Source: Kocuria rhizophila DC2201 (GTDB lineage Bacteria > Actinomycetota > Actinomycetes > Actinomycetales > Micrococcaceae). Taken from it: a stretch of DNA of 64,000 nucleotides. The notes beneath the pieces are model-generated. The model was not told where the DNA came from. It worked only from the letters and a program-made list of their open reading frames with translations, and did no database searches. Of the stretch, positions 1 through 10,721 are shown one piece after another; positions within the stretch are counted from its first letter, which is position 1, and each line of letters starts with the position of its first letter. The translations under genes and the position numbers were made by a program. The DNA lies in assembly GCF_000010285.1 (NCBI RefSeq), contig NC_010617.1:1736001-1800000 (forward strand), read 5' to 3'.

Positions 1-735
1 GGCCCGGATAAGGTAGCGGTCCAGGGCCGCCACGGCGAACGATCCCACGGGCACGAGCCGTTGCTTGGCGCCCTTGCCCGTCACACGGATCAGGGCGAGG
101 TCCTCATCGTGCAGACCGGCGAGGTCGTCCACGTCCAGCGCGACGGCCTCGGAGATACGCGCACCCGTGGCATACAGCAGTTCGAGGAACGCCCGGGCCC
201 GCAGTCCCGCGGGTGTGTCCGGGTCCGGGGCGGCCAGGAGGTTCTCGACCTCCGTGACGCCGATGGCCTTGGGCAGCCGCTGCGGCGGCATGGGCGGGCT
301 CACGCGGGACGCGACGTCCGTGTCCACGCTCGACTCCGTGACCCAGAACGCGTGGGCCCCCCGCACCGCCGCGAGCACCCGCGCACTGCTGCGCGCGGAC
401 AGGGCCGGGTGGGCGGCGTCGCCCTCGCGGATGCGCCGCACGAACGCCCGCACGTGATCGGCCGTGATGTCCCTGGGCACGCGCACGTGCGCGGCGGTCG
501 CCGTGAGGTGCTGCAGGTAGCGCGCGAGGTCCCGGCGGTACGCGCTCACGGTGTTCGCGGCGAGTCCGCGCTCGACCACGAGGTGGTCCAGGTATCGCGC
601 CACGGCCCGCCGCAGTTCCGGTGCGGCCTCCGCCTCGGTCGTCGAGGCCGACGGCGCCGCACCCGCCCTCGGTCCCCCGTCCACGATCGGCAGTGGTTCG
701 GTGATGGGACCGTGCGACTCGAGGGAGTCGTTCAC
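1..735 (-). CDS. xerD: Tyrosine recombinase XerD (3' end outside window)
   Basis: Site-specific tyrosine recombinase that with XerC resolves chromosome dimers at dif during division. Only the N-terminal 245 codons are inside the window. Reading leftward from a GTG at 735, about 40 residues of Ala/Pro-rich linker precede the SAM-like core-binding domain (RYLDHLVVERGLAANTVSAY). The catalytic domain then begins with the first catalytic Arg in YATGARISEAV and the Lys-containing turn GKGAKQR; the HxxR and Tyr lie beyond base 1. The GTG overlaps the TGA of the upstream Nudix gene (GTGA, 732-735), so the pair is probably translationally coupled. The Nudix/pyrG/recN neighbourhood is where actinobacterial xerD normally sits, which favours XerD over XerC. 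Confidence 0.9.
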   Translation of the reverse strand, partial: MNDSLESHGPITEPLPIVDGGPRAGAAPSASTTEAEAAPELRRAVARYLDHLVVERGLAANTVSAYRRDLARYLQHLTATAAHVRVPRDITADHVRAFVRRIREGDAAHPALSARSSARVLAAVRGAHAFWVTESSVDTDVASRVSPPMPPQRLPKAIGVTEVENLLAAPDPDTPAGLRARAFLELLYATGARISEAVALDVDDLAGLHDEDLALIRVTGKGAKQRLVPVGSFAVAALDRYLIRA

Positions 736-1388
736 CCCTCGTGCCGCGGCCGCGAGGTCCATTCGGCGTCCGGTGCGCGCAGCGTGGCCCAGTCCCGGGA
801 CCGCGCGATGTGCGTGGCGAGGATGCCGAGCGTGGCCGTAGGGGACGTGATCCGCCCGGCCATGACCGCGGCCACGGCGTCGTCGAGGTCCGCGAAACCA
901 GCCACGATCTCCGCCTCCTCGCCCTCGCGTTCGAACCGCTCGGACTCGGGGACCTCGCTCAGGTCACGGGCCAAGAAGATCCGGTTGGCCTCCGCCGAGG
1001 AGCCTGGCGAGTTGTCGAAGTCCACGAGCGTGTGCCACGTCCGGGCCGTGAGATCCGCTTCCTCGCCCAGCTCGCGCTGGGCCGCCTGCAGCGCGGGTTC
1101 CCCGGACACATCGAGCAGCCCCGCTGGGATCTCCCACATCCGCTTGCGCACGGGGTGGCGGTACTGGTTGATGAGCAGGATCCGTTCCTTCTCGTCCAGC
1201 ACGACCATGGACACCGCCCCCGGGTGCGTGATGAACTCCCGGGTCAGCGGTTCCTCCTGGCCCGCCATGCGGAAGGACTCACTGCACACGTCCCAGATGG
1301 CGCCGTCGTAGACGGTCCGCGAATCCGTGACGGTGTGCGGATCTGGGCGATCCGTCAGCTGCTCGGCGGTGATGCTCGTGTACTCCAC
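732..1388 (-). CDS. Nudix hydrolase, probable ADP-ribose pyrophosphatase
   Basis: A 218-residue Nudix-fold hydrolase of the ADP-ribose pyrophosphatase group, which cleaves ADP-ribose to AMP and ribose 5-phosphate. The Nudix box is visible near residues 92-115 (AGLLDVSGEP followed by AAQRELGEEADL) with the REL-x-EE metal-binding core. Upstream is the usual strand INQYRHPVRKRMWEIPAG. GTG start at 1388, only 3 bases after the pyrG stop codon, and its own stop overlaps xerD. The family and position next to xerD are conserved in actinobacteria; substrate is inferred from family. Confidence 0.85.
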   Translation of the reverse strand: MEYTSITAEQLTDRPDPHTVTDSRTVYDGAIWDVCSESFRMAGQEEPLTREFITHPGAVSMVVLDEKERILLINQYRHPVRKRMWEIPAGLLDVSGEPALQAAQRELGEEADLTARTWHTLVDFDNSPGSSAEANRIFLARDLSEVPESERFEREGEEAEIVAGFADLDDAVAAVMAGRITSPTATLGILATHIARSRDWATLRAPDAEWTSRPRHEG

Positions 1389-1391
1389 GGC

Positions 1392-3139
<1,748 letters not shown>

Positions 3140-3143
<4 letters not shown>

Positions 3144-4852
3144 GCGGTGGCGTCCCGCAGCAGTTCGCGGGCGTGCTCGCGGGCGGCTTGGGAGTCCTCG
3201 TGACCGGCCAGCATGCGCGCCAGCTCCACCACGCGCTCCTCGTCCGTGAGCACCTTCACGTCCGAGACGCTCGCGTCCGAGGACTTGGTCACCAGGATGT
3301 GCTGGTCCGCGAAGGCCGCCACCTGCGGCAGGTGGGTCACCACGAGCACCTGGACGTTCTTCGCGAGCATCTTCAGCCGCCGGCCGATCTCGACCGCGGC
3401 CTTGCCGCCCACGCCGGAGTCCACCTCGTCGAAGACGAACGTGGGCACGGGGTCCACCTCGGAGAGCACCACCTCCAGCGCCAGCATGATGCGCGAGAGC
3501 TCACCGCCGGAGGCCCCCTTACCCAGAGGGCGGGGGGTGGCCTTGGCGTGCGGGGCGAGCATGAACTCGATGGTGTCCCGGCCGTCGTCGGTGAACCGCT
3601 CCGAGGGCTCCACGGCCACCACCAGGGTGGCGTTGGGCATGGCCAGGGCGGTCAGCTCCGTACTCACGGCAGCGGCCAGCTTCTGCGCGGCCGCCCGTCG
3701 CAGCTGCAGCAGGGTGGCGGCGTGCTCCTCGAGCGAGGCCCGCAGCGCCTCCCCCTCGGCCCGCAGCTTCTCCTCGCGCTGGGGATCCACCACGAGCTCG
3801 TCGAGCTGCGCCCGGGCCTGGTCCGCCCAGGTGAGCACCTCGTCGATCGTGGCGCCGTACTTCTTGGTGAGCGCCCGCAGTGCGCTGCGGCGCGCCTCCA
3901 CCTCCGCGAGTCGCGCGGGGCCGTCCTCGTCGAGACCGCTCGCGTAGCCGGAGAGGTCCGCGGCGACGTCGGCCGCGACCACCGTGAGCTCCCGCACCCG
4001 CGCGGCGAGCGCCTCGAGGTCCGGATCCGCGTCCGCCTCCATCTCCAGCGCCTGCTGCGCCTGGGACAGCAGCGCCACGGCGTTGAGGTCCGGGGCGTCG
4101 TCCGTGTCCGAGCCGCTCAGGGCGGCGTGGGCCGTGGTGGCCGCGGTGCGCAGGGACTCGAGGTTGGTGAGCTTCTCGCTCTCGGCGTCCAGCTGGACGT
4201 CCTCACCGGGGACGGGCTCCACGGCGTCGATCTCGGCGAGCGCGGTGGTGAGGCTCTGGGCCTGCAGGGCACGCTCGCGGGAGTTCTCCCTGGCGGCGCG
4301 CAGGGTGGCGACGACGCCGCGGTAGCGGGCGAGCTTCTCGCGGTAGACGCGCAGCTCGGCCCGCACGGGGTCCCCGGCGTAGTCGTCGAGCGCCCTGCGC
4401 TGGGCCGCCGGGGACTTGAGCCGCAGCTGGTCCGACTGGCCGTGGACGGCCACGAGGGTCTCCCCCACGGCACCGAGCGTGCCCACGGGCGCGCCGCGAC
4501 CTCCCACGTGGGCACGGCTGCGGCCCTCGGCGGAGACCGTGCGCGAGATCAGCACGAGGGCCTCTTCCCCGCCCGCGACGTCCTCCCGGTCCACGGTGCC
4601 GCCGGCGTCCGTGACGAGTTCGACCGCGGCATGGTGGGAGGGCACGCGCACCGTGGCCTCGGCCAGCGCCTTGGCGCTGCCGGAGCGTACGGCACCGGCG
4701 TCCGCGCGGTTGCCCAGCAGCATCCCCAGCGCGGTGACCACCATGGTCTTGCCGGCACCGGTCTCGCCCGAGAGGATCGAGAGTCCCGGGCCCAGGGGCA
4801 GCACGGCGTCGGTGATGACACCGAGGTCGTGGATGTGGATCTCCTCGATCAT
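3140..4852 (-). CDS. recN: DNA repair protein RecN
   Basis: SMC-like ATPase recruited to double-strand breaks, acting with RecA. 570 residues, normal for RecN. The N-terminal Walker A is SGETGAGKT at about residue 30, followed by a long central coiled-coil rich in Glu/Arg/Ala. The C-terminal half has the ABC signature [12 protein letters not shown] and Walker [14 protein letters not shown]. The ATG at 4852 overlaps the nadK stop (ATGA, 4849-4852). A longer open frame extends upstream but lies inside nadK in another frame and carries no RecN sequence, so it was discarded. Confidence 0.96.
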
Positions 4853-5931
4853 GCTCCGCCGCCTCCGTCCGTGGCCTCGGGGTGCTCCGGGCACGTGCAC
4901 CGTCCGGGCTGCACGTGGTGGGGGATCTCGCGGCCCACGGTGAGCTTGGGCTGCGAGAGGTCCTGCGCCACCACCTTGGTGGTGGGCTGCACGAGCGGCA
5001 GCGCGGTGGTCATGGCCTCCACCTGCTCGCTGGGCATGGGCCCCCGCCAGCCCGCGATGGGAAGCTCGAACTTCCTGACGAGTCGTTCGGAGAACGGGGT
5101 GGCGTGCATGCGCGCGAGGTTGACGGACTTCTCCGAGCGGCGCACCTCGATGCGGGAACCCGGCGGGAGATCCGCGGTGCGGCGACCGTCGCACCACAGC
5201 ACGCCCCGGGCGTCCGTGCGGGTGAGCACTTCCACGGCAATCATGGACCGCGGGGAGATCACCAGGGGACGGGAGAACAGTGCGTGGGCGGACAGCGGCA
5301 CCATGAGCAGGGCCTCGACCTCCGGCCAGACCACGGGCCCGCCCGCGGAGAACGCGTAGGCGGTGGAGCCCGTGGGCGTGGCCATGACCACGCCGTCGCA
5401 GCCGAACGTGGACAGGGGGCGGCGGTCCACCTCGGTGACCACCTCGATCATCTTCTCGCGGTCGCCCTTCTCCACGGACGCCTCGTTCAGCGCCCACGTG
5501 TGCAGCACCTTGCGCCGGTGCTCCCAGACGGTCACGTCCAGGGCCATGCGCCGCTCCACGGTGTAGCGCCCGTCCACGATCGCCTCGACGGTCTCGCTCA
5601 GGCCCGAGCGCTCCGACTCCGCGAGGAAGCCCACGTGCCCGAGGTTCACCCCGAGCAGCGGGGTGTCGACGCCGCGCACGAGCTCCGCGGCGCGCAGGAT
5701 GGAGCCGTCGCCGCCGAGCACCATGACGATCTCGATCTCCCGCAGGGCGACGTCCTCCTCGAGGATCTCCACCGGGGACAGGTCCGCGCCGTCCGCGCAC
5801 AGGGATTCCAGGTCCGGGCGCGAAAGCACCGGGACCAGGCCCGCGGCGTGGAGCTGCGCGCAGGACTGGCGGGCGGCGTCCTTGGCCTCGGGACGCCCCG
5901 TGTGGGTCATCACCAGGATCTTCCGGCTCAC
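4849..5931 (-). CDS. nadK: NAD kinase
   Basis: Phosphorylates NAD+ to NADP+ (ATP or polyphosphate as donor) and sets the NADPH pool. Motifs seen: GGDGSILRAAE near the N-terminus, then LGVNLGHVGFLAE, the NE motif in ALNEASVEKG, and ATPTGSTAYAFSAGGP of the nucleotide-binding loop. A C-terminal extension of about 40 residues after the conserved core ends in a Cys/His-containing stretch (HHVQPGRCTCPEH), unusual for the family. The GTG at 5931 begins the conserved sequence SRKILVMTHTGR and has AGGAGG 14 bases upstream, rather distant; an in-frame start at 5985 is possible. Sits in the tlyA-nadK-recN run. Confidence 0.93.
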   Translation of the reverse strand: MSRKILVMTHTGRPEAKDAARQSCAQLHAAGLVPVLSRPDLESLCADGADLSPVEILEEDVALREIEIVMVLGGDGSILRAAELVRGVDTPLLGVNLGHVGFLAESERSGLSETVEAIVDGRYTVERRMALDVTVWEHRRKVLHTWALNEASVEKGDREKMIEVVTEVDRRPLSTFGCDGVVMATPTGSTAYAFSAGGPVVWPEVEALLMVPLSAHALFSRPLVISPRSMIAVEVLTRTDARGVLWCDGRRTADLPPGSRIEVRRSEKSVNLARMHATPFSERLVRKFELPIAGWRGPMPSEQVEAMTTALPLVQPTTKVVAQDLSQPKLTVGREIPHHVQPGRCTCPEHPEATDGGGGA

Positions 5932-5986
5932 GTGCTGCAGATCATCCTCCTGCGGTCGGTGCCACGGTGGGTTTGCCCTGCCCACA

Positions 5987-6754
5987 CTACGCGAGCGATC
6001 CGACGGGGACAGCGTGCGGTGGACGGCGGCACCGCACGAAGAACTCCACGTTGCCGTCCTGCCCGGGCAGGGGGCTCGGGGCCGTGGCCCGCACCTCGAG
6101 CCCGACGTCGCCCGCGCACCGGACCACGCGCCGCACCGCGTCCTGTCTGGCCCGCTCCGAGGTGACCACCCCGGTGCGGGAGAGGTTGTGGACCCCCACC
6201 TCGAACTGCGGTTTGACCATCAGCAGCAGGTCCCCGCCGGGCACGGTGGCACCCGCCAGGGTGGGAACCACCAGGGTGAGGGAGATGAAGGACAGGTCGC
6301 ACACGGTGAGCTCGGCCGGCCCGCCGATCTCGGCGGCGTCGAGGTAGCGCACGTTGAGGCCCTCGTGCACGTGCACCCGGGGGTCGGCGCGCAGCTGCGG
6401 GACCAGCTGGTCGTGCCCCACGTCCACGGCGACCACCTCCCGGGCGCCGCGGCGCAGCAGGACGTCCGTGAAACCGCCTGTGGACGCGCCGGCGTCGAGG
6501 CACCGGCGGCCGGCCGGGTCCACGTCGGAGAAGCACTCGAGCGCACCCACCAGTTTGTGGGCCGCGCGGCTCGCGTACTCGTCCTCGGGGGAGGTCTCGA
6601 CCTCCACCCGGTCCTGCTCCGAGACAGGTGTGGAGGCCTTGGTCACCGGGGCACCGTTGACGCTCACCTTCCCGTCCCTGATCCACCCCGCGGCAACGGT
6701 CCGGGAGCGGGCCAGCCCGCGGTCCGTGAGCGCCCGGTCGAGTCGGGTGCTCAC
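5987..6754 (-). CDS. tlyA: TlyA-family rRNA 2'-O-methyltransferase
   Basis: SAM-dependent enzyme that in mycobacteria 2'-O-methylates 16S and 23S rRNA cytidines, a modification needed for capreomycin sensitivity. The 255-residue protein has an N-terminal S4 RNA-binding domain (LDRALTDRGLARSRTVAAGWIRDGKVSVNG, split here only for description) and an FtsJ-like methyltransferase with SAM motif LDAGASTGGFTDVLL and the late MVKPQFE motif carrying a catalytic Lys. GTG start at 6754 overlaps the preceding stop (GTGA). Some homologues outside mycobacteria are called haemolysins, which I regard as a legacy name. Confidence 0.92.
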   Translation of the reverse strand: MSTRLDRALTDRGLARSRTVAAGWIRDGKVSVNGAPVTKASTPVSEQDRVEVETSPEDEYASRAAHKLVGALECFSDVDPAGRRCLDAGASTGGFTDVLLRRGAREVVAVDVGHDQLVPQLRADPRVHVHEGLNVRYLDAAEIGGPAELTVCDLSFISLTLVVPTLAGATVPGGDLLLMVKPQFEVGVHNLSRTGVVTSERARQDAVRRVVRCAGDVGLEVRATAPSPLPGQDGNVEFFVRCRRPPHAVPVGSLA

Positions 6755-7281
6755 CGGGTTCCGTCCTCCGCCGACCAGGTCTCGGGACGGGCGGGCCCGG
6801 GTACGGCCGAGGTGCCGTCCGCGGGTCCCGTCGGACCGGTCGCGTCCACGGGTCCGCTCTCCCCTCGGGGTGCAGCGTCGGACTCCGATGTGGGCCGTGT
6901 GCTCCCCGGTGCCGACGACGCGTCCCCGGGTCCCGGCGCGGAGCGGCCGGCCACCGACCCGGTCAGTCCCGCGGGCAGGGTTGCGGGATCCTGCGCCAGG
7001 ATGCGCTCGAGCTCGGCGTGCAGCGCGGAGAATGCCTCGGCGCGGTGCGTCACGGGCAGGCGGGCGATCTCCGACTCCCGGCCCAGGACCCCGTCCACCG
7101 GCTCGAACCCCGTCCGGGGTGGGCCGGCGTCGGACGGGTGACCCGGCTCCCGCCGATCGGCGGCAGGGAAACCGTTCCGAGCGTCGTCGTCAGCGAAGGG
7201 GTCGTGGGACGCCGCAGCCCCGGCCGGGTCGACGTGGGCGGACAGGTCCTGCTGCGGCGCCGGGTGCTGGTCAGGACTCAC
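6751..7281 (-). CDS. Hypothetical protein, disordered Pro/Ala/Asp-rich
   Basis: About 176 residues, mostly low complexity: acidic and proline/serine-rich stretches flank a short ordered segment in the middle (IARLPVTHRAEAFSALHAEL followed by ERILAQDP) that looks helical. No catalytic motif, signal peptide or membrane segment. A longer frame exists upstream, but the part above 7281 lies inside the HAD gene; the GTG at 7281 overlaps that gene's end by 11 bases and fits the local style of tight packing. The small ORF between tlyA and the HAD gene is a position often occupied by an uncharacterised protein in related genera. Function unknown. Confidence 0.7.
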   Translation of the reverse strand: MSPDQHPAPQQDLSAHVDPAGAAASHDPFADDDARNGFPAADRREPGHPSDAGPPRTGFEPVDGVLGRESEIARLPVTHRAEAFSALHAELERILAQDPATLPAGLTGSVAGRSAPGPGDASSAPGSTRPTSESDAAPRGESGPVDATGPTGPADGTSAVPGPARPETWSAEDGTR

Positions 7282-8317
7282 GAGCGCCCCACTCGAGAAC
7301 CGGTTCCGTGGGGTGCTCGGCCTCGGGGCGGGCCCGCCACCACGCGGCGCACGCGGCGCGCCAGCCGTCCAGGTGCTCGGGCGCGCCCGTGACGGTGACG
7401 ACGTCGCCCGCGACGTCCGCGCGCGCGGCACCGCACGTCGCCGAGACCCAGTCACCGTCGTGGGACACAACGATCTCCGGGTAGGGCTCGAACAGCTGGG
7501 TCAGCGAGCCGAGCAGGTAGGTGGGCCGCTCCGCCGCGCGGGCCGCGAGGACGGACGCCGGGCGGTCCACCCCTGTGAGCACCTGGATGCTGTCCATGCC
7601 CGCGTGGTGGGCGCCCAGGATGTCCGTGTCGAGACGGTCCCCCACCACTGCGGGCCGTCGCGCGCCCACGCGTTCGGCGCCCTCACGGAAGATCGGTGCC
7701 TCCGGTTTGCCCGCGACGAGCGGTTCCCGGCCGGTGGCCTCCGCCACGGCGGCCACGAGGGTCCCGTTGCCCGGTGCGATCCCACGCTCCTTGGGGATGG
7801 TGCGGTCCGTGTTCGTGGCGCACCACAGCACGGAGTCGTCCGCCAGGGTGAACGCCGCCTCGGCCAGCTGCTCCCACCCGAGGTGCGGGTCGAAGCCCTG
7901 CACCACGGCCACGGGGCGATCCTCCTGGGAGGTGACGGGCACCAGCCCGACGCCGCGGACCTCCTCCGCGAGCGCGCTCGAGCCCGTGACCAGCACACGG
8001 GCGCCCGGCTGCAGCCTCTCCGCGAGCAGCGCGGCAGCGGCCTGCGCCGAGCTGACCACGTTCTCCACCGCGGTGGGGGCGCCGAGGGAGGTGATGTGCT
8101 CGGCCACCGCGCTCGGGGGCCGAGAGGCGTTGTTCGTCACGTACACCACGGAGCGGCCCGAGGCCCGCACTCGCTCCAGGGCCTCGGGGGCACCGGCGAT
8201 CGCGTGCGGGCCCGCGTAGACCACGCCGTCCAGGTCGCACAGCAGGGCGTCGAAGCGTTCGATCAGCGGCGGGCTGGCCTGCTGCTCGTCGGCTGACGCT
8301 TGCCCGTCAGTCCGCAC
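7271..8317 (-). CDS. HAD-superfamily hydrolase, subfamily IIA (NagD-like)
   Basis: 348-residue phosphatase of the HAD IIA group (NagD / p-nitrophenyl phosphatase / phosphoglycolate phosphatase-like). Motif I is ALLCDLDGVVYAG with nucleophilic Asp and the second Asp. Motif II is the Thr in VVYVTNNASRPPS, motif III Lys is in AGKPEAPIF, and motif IV is in VVGDRLDTDILGAHHAGM. A C-terminal extension of about 70 residues follows the HAD core. GTG at 8317 overlaps the upstream gene by 11 bases. Physiological substrate is not determinable from sequence; location beside tlyA/nadK is conserved in Micrococcaceae. Confidence 0.88.
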   Translation of the reverse strand: MRTDGQASADEQQASPPLIERFDALLCDLDGVVYAGPHAIAGAPEALERVRASGRSVVYVTNNASRPPSAVAEHITSLGAPTAVENVVSSAQAAAALLAERLQPGARVLVTGSSALAEEVRGVGLVPVTSQEDRPVAVVQGFDPHLGWEQLAEAAFTLADDSVLWCATNTDRTIPKERGIAPGNGTLVAAVAEATGREPLVAGKPEAPIFREGAERVGARRPAVVGDRLDTDILGAHHAGMDSIQVLTGVDRPASVLAARAAERPTYLLGSLTQLFEPYPEIVVSHDGDWVSATCGAARADVAGDVVTVTGAPEHLDGWRAACAAWWRARPEAEHPTEPVLEWGARES

Positions 8318-10523
8318 GGTGCTGCGGGGTCGAGCCGTTCGCGGTGTCCTCGGACGCTTCCGACGGGTGGACCTCCGACTCCGGAGAGCGCTCGGGGGTC
8401 TCGACCGAGCGGGAGGCCGAGGCCTCCTGCGCGGCGGGAACCTGGCCCTCAGTCACGGCGGCGTCGGAGGCGGCGTCGTGCGTCGCCACGTTCGCGGCAG
8501 GCTCCTCAGAGGCGGCGTGCTGCGAGGCGGGTCCGCCAGCGGACCCGGTGGAAGCGTCAGCGTCCCCGGGGGCACGAGCCACGTGCGGAGCGGCGGTCTC
8601 CACCGTGGAGGCCTCTCCTCCCTGGGCGGCCGCCGCGGATGCGGGCTCCCCCTCGGGGTCCACGGACGTCCGCGCCTCAACTGCCGGGCCCTCAGGGGGC
8701 GTGGTGTCCGCGCCCGAGTCATTGGCGCTAAGGTCCCCGGCACTCCGGTTCTCAACGCTCCGGTCATCGGCGCCACGGTCCTCGGATGTCGGCTCCTCAG
8801 CGGCTGAGCGCTCGGACGCCGAGGACGCAGCGTCCGTTCCCTCCGTGTCCGGCCCCTCGCCCGCGGGGGGCTGCGGGGCGCTGTGGCGCTGCTGGGCCTC
8901 GCGCACGGTACGGCGAGCCTCCTCCTCGTCGAGGTCGTCGCCGAGGTCCACGATCTCCGGCTCGGAGAACTGGCCCATGCCCAGGGCCGCCTCGGCCACG
9001 ATGGCCTGGCGCTCCCACGACACCGACTCCCTGTCCCGCCCAACCGCCCGCAGGGCCTCGGCGTAGGCACGGAAGAGCTTGGGGCTGTAGACGAAACCAC
9101 GGTTCTTGTCGAGCTGCGGGATCTCCAGGGCGGCCAGGGCGGCGTCGTGGTCCCCCGCGTCCGCGTGGATGCCGGAGACGACCATGGCGAGCTCGGCCTT
9201 CGCCTCGGCATCGAGGTCCGCGGCCGCCGCGGAGGTGGCCTCCTCCATGGCCTTGTCCGCGCGGCCGAGGGCGCGCTGGGCGTCGACCATCAGCGGCAGG
9301 TGCTGCTGCGAGCCGGAGATCCGGCGGTGGGTCCTCAGCTCCTTGAGCGCGAGCGCGTAGTCCCCGGCGGCGTACGCGGCCACACCTGCGGCCTCGCGCA
9401 CGACACCGATCCGACCGGCCTTGCGCACCGCGGCGTTGGCGTGCTCGAGGGCGAACTCGGGGTCGTCGTCGATGTAGCGGGCGGCCATGACGAGGTGCTG
9501 CGACACCCGCTCCGCGTTGCTCGGCTCGAGCGCCTTCAGCTCGTGGTGCATGGACCGGTCCAGTTCCCGGCCCGTGACGTCCGCGTCGATCTCCGGGGCC
9601 ACGAAACGGGGACGGGAGTCCTCGTGGCCACCGCGGCGCTCGTCACGGTCGTACGTGCCGCGGGGCTCGGAGCGGTGGCCGCCGCGGTCGTGACCGCCGC
9701 GCTCATGACGCCGGTCCGGGCGGTCGGAGCCGCGCCGGTCCGAGGACCGGTCGCGCCGCTCCCCCGTGCCCGGCGCGTCGCGGCCCCCGCGTGCGCCACG
9801 GTCCTCGAAACGGTCCCCGCCCGGGCGCTGGAAACCGCCGCCGCGGGACTGCTCCCGGGGGCCCCGGTCGTTGCGGCGGTCGTCCCGCCTGTCGTCCCGT
9901 CGGTCGTCCCGTCGGTCGTCGCCGCGCCGCGAGTACGGGCGCGCATCCCGGCCGAAACGGTCGTCCCGGGAGCCGTGCCCGCCGGAGCGACGTGCGTCCC
10001 CTCCCCGGGAGAAACCACCCCGGTCATCACGACGCCGCTCTTCCCGGCGGTCCTCACGCCGGTCACCGGAGCGGTCGTCCCGCCGACCGCCATCGCGGTA
10101 GCCGTCACGGTCGGTGCGGCGGCGGTCTCCGTCGCGCCCGGCATAGCCGCTACCCCGCCGGTCGTCGCGCCCGCCGCCCGGGCGGTCACCGCGCCGGTCG
10201 GCCCCACCGCGCGAGCTGTCCCGGTTGCTGTAGCGGTCGTCCCGGACACCGCGGTCATCCCGACGACCTCCGTGGCCCTGGCCATCGCGGCCACGGTACC
10301 CGCGGTCGGAACCGCCGCGGGCTCCACCGGCGTCCCCGTCGAAGCCGTCGCGGGACGAGGAACGGTACCCGTCACGGCGGTCGTCGCCCCCGCGGCCCTC
10401 TCGACGGTAGGAGTCACGGCGGGGCCCGCCGCGGTCGTCACGAGCACGCCATCCGTCCCGGCCGCCCCCGTTGCGCCCACGGTCCGGGCGGTCGTGGGAC
10501 CCGTGCTGTTCAGATTCGCTCAA
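8307..10523 (-). CDS. Arg/Gly/Asp-rich disordered protein with TPR-like core
   Basis: 738 residues in three parts. Residues 1 to about 305 are an extreme low-complexity tract of Arg, Asp and Gly with many RGG, GGR and DRR units, including repeated DDRR around residue 205-225. Residues of about 310-535 form an ordered helical region beginning ADVTGRELDRSMHHELKAL and continuing with helix-turn-helix pairs such as AAYAAGDYALALKELRTHRR that resemble tetratricopeptide repeats. The last 200 residues are acidic and Ala/Ser/Thr/Glu-rich. I know this layout (short RG-rich head plus TPR core) from actinobacterial proteins in the same neighbourhood, but the head here is long. RGG-like tracts commonly bind RNA; that function is inference. 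Heads the leftward HAD-tlyA-recN run. Confidence 0.88.
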   Translation of the reverse strand: MSESEQHGSHDRPDRGRNGGGRDGWRARDDRGGPRRDSYRREGRGGDDRRDGYRSSSRDGFDGDAGGARGGSDRGYRGRDGQGHGGRRDDRGVRDDRYSNRDSSRGGADRRGDRPGGGRDDRRGSGYAGRDGDRRRTDRDGYRDGGRRDDRSGDRREDRREERRRDDRGGFSRGGDARRSGGHGSRDDRFGRDARPYSRRGDDRRDDRRDDRRDDRRNDRGPREQSRGGGFQRPGGDRFEDRGARGGRDAPGTGERRDRSSDRRGSDRPDRRHERGGHDRGGHRSEPRGTYDRDERRGGHEDSRPRFVAPEIDADVTGRELDRSMHHELKALEPSNAERVSQHLVMAARYIDDDPEFALEHANAAVRKAGRIGVVREAAGVAAYAAGDYALALKELRTHRRISGSQQHLPLMVDAQRALGRADKAMEEATSAAAADLDAEAKAELAMVVSGIHADAGDHDAALAALEIPQLDKNRGFVYSPKLFRAYAEALRAVGRDRESVSWERQAIVAEAALGMGQFSEPEIVDLGDDLDEEEARRTVREAQQRHSAPQPPAGEGPDTEGTDAASSASERSAAEEPTSEDRGADDRSVENRSAGDLSANDSGADTTPPEGPAVEARTSVDPEGEPASAAAAQGGEASTVETAAPHVARAPGDADASTGSAGGPASQHAASEEPAANVATHDAASDAAVTEGQVPAAQEASASRSVETPERSPESEVHPSEASEDTANGSTPQHRAD

Positions 10524-10721
10524 GGGGTGTCTCCTACTGCGGCCTGCGGCCTCGCTCTGGAGGGCACGGCGCGTGGCGGTGCCCGACTGGTCTGCTGAGC
10601 ATTCTACAAACGCCGTCCGACGCCCTCACAATGCAGCGCGTCCACCGCTCAACCGGGCGTCTGCGCCACGCGCTGGAGGGCGAGTACGCCCTCCGCCACC
10701 GGGCACAGTTGATAATGGAGC

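Noticed and set aside
9536-10480. 314-codon Ala/Thr/Gly-rich frame inside the RG-rich gene
   Set aside because: Off-frame reading of the same repetitive Arg/Asp/Gly codons; the 738-codon frame carries the conserved TPR-like core.
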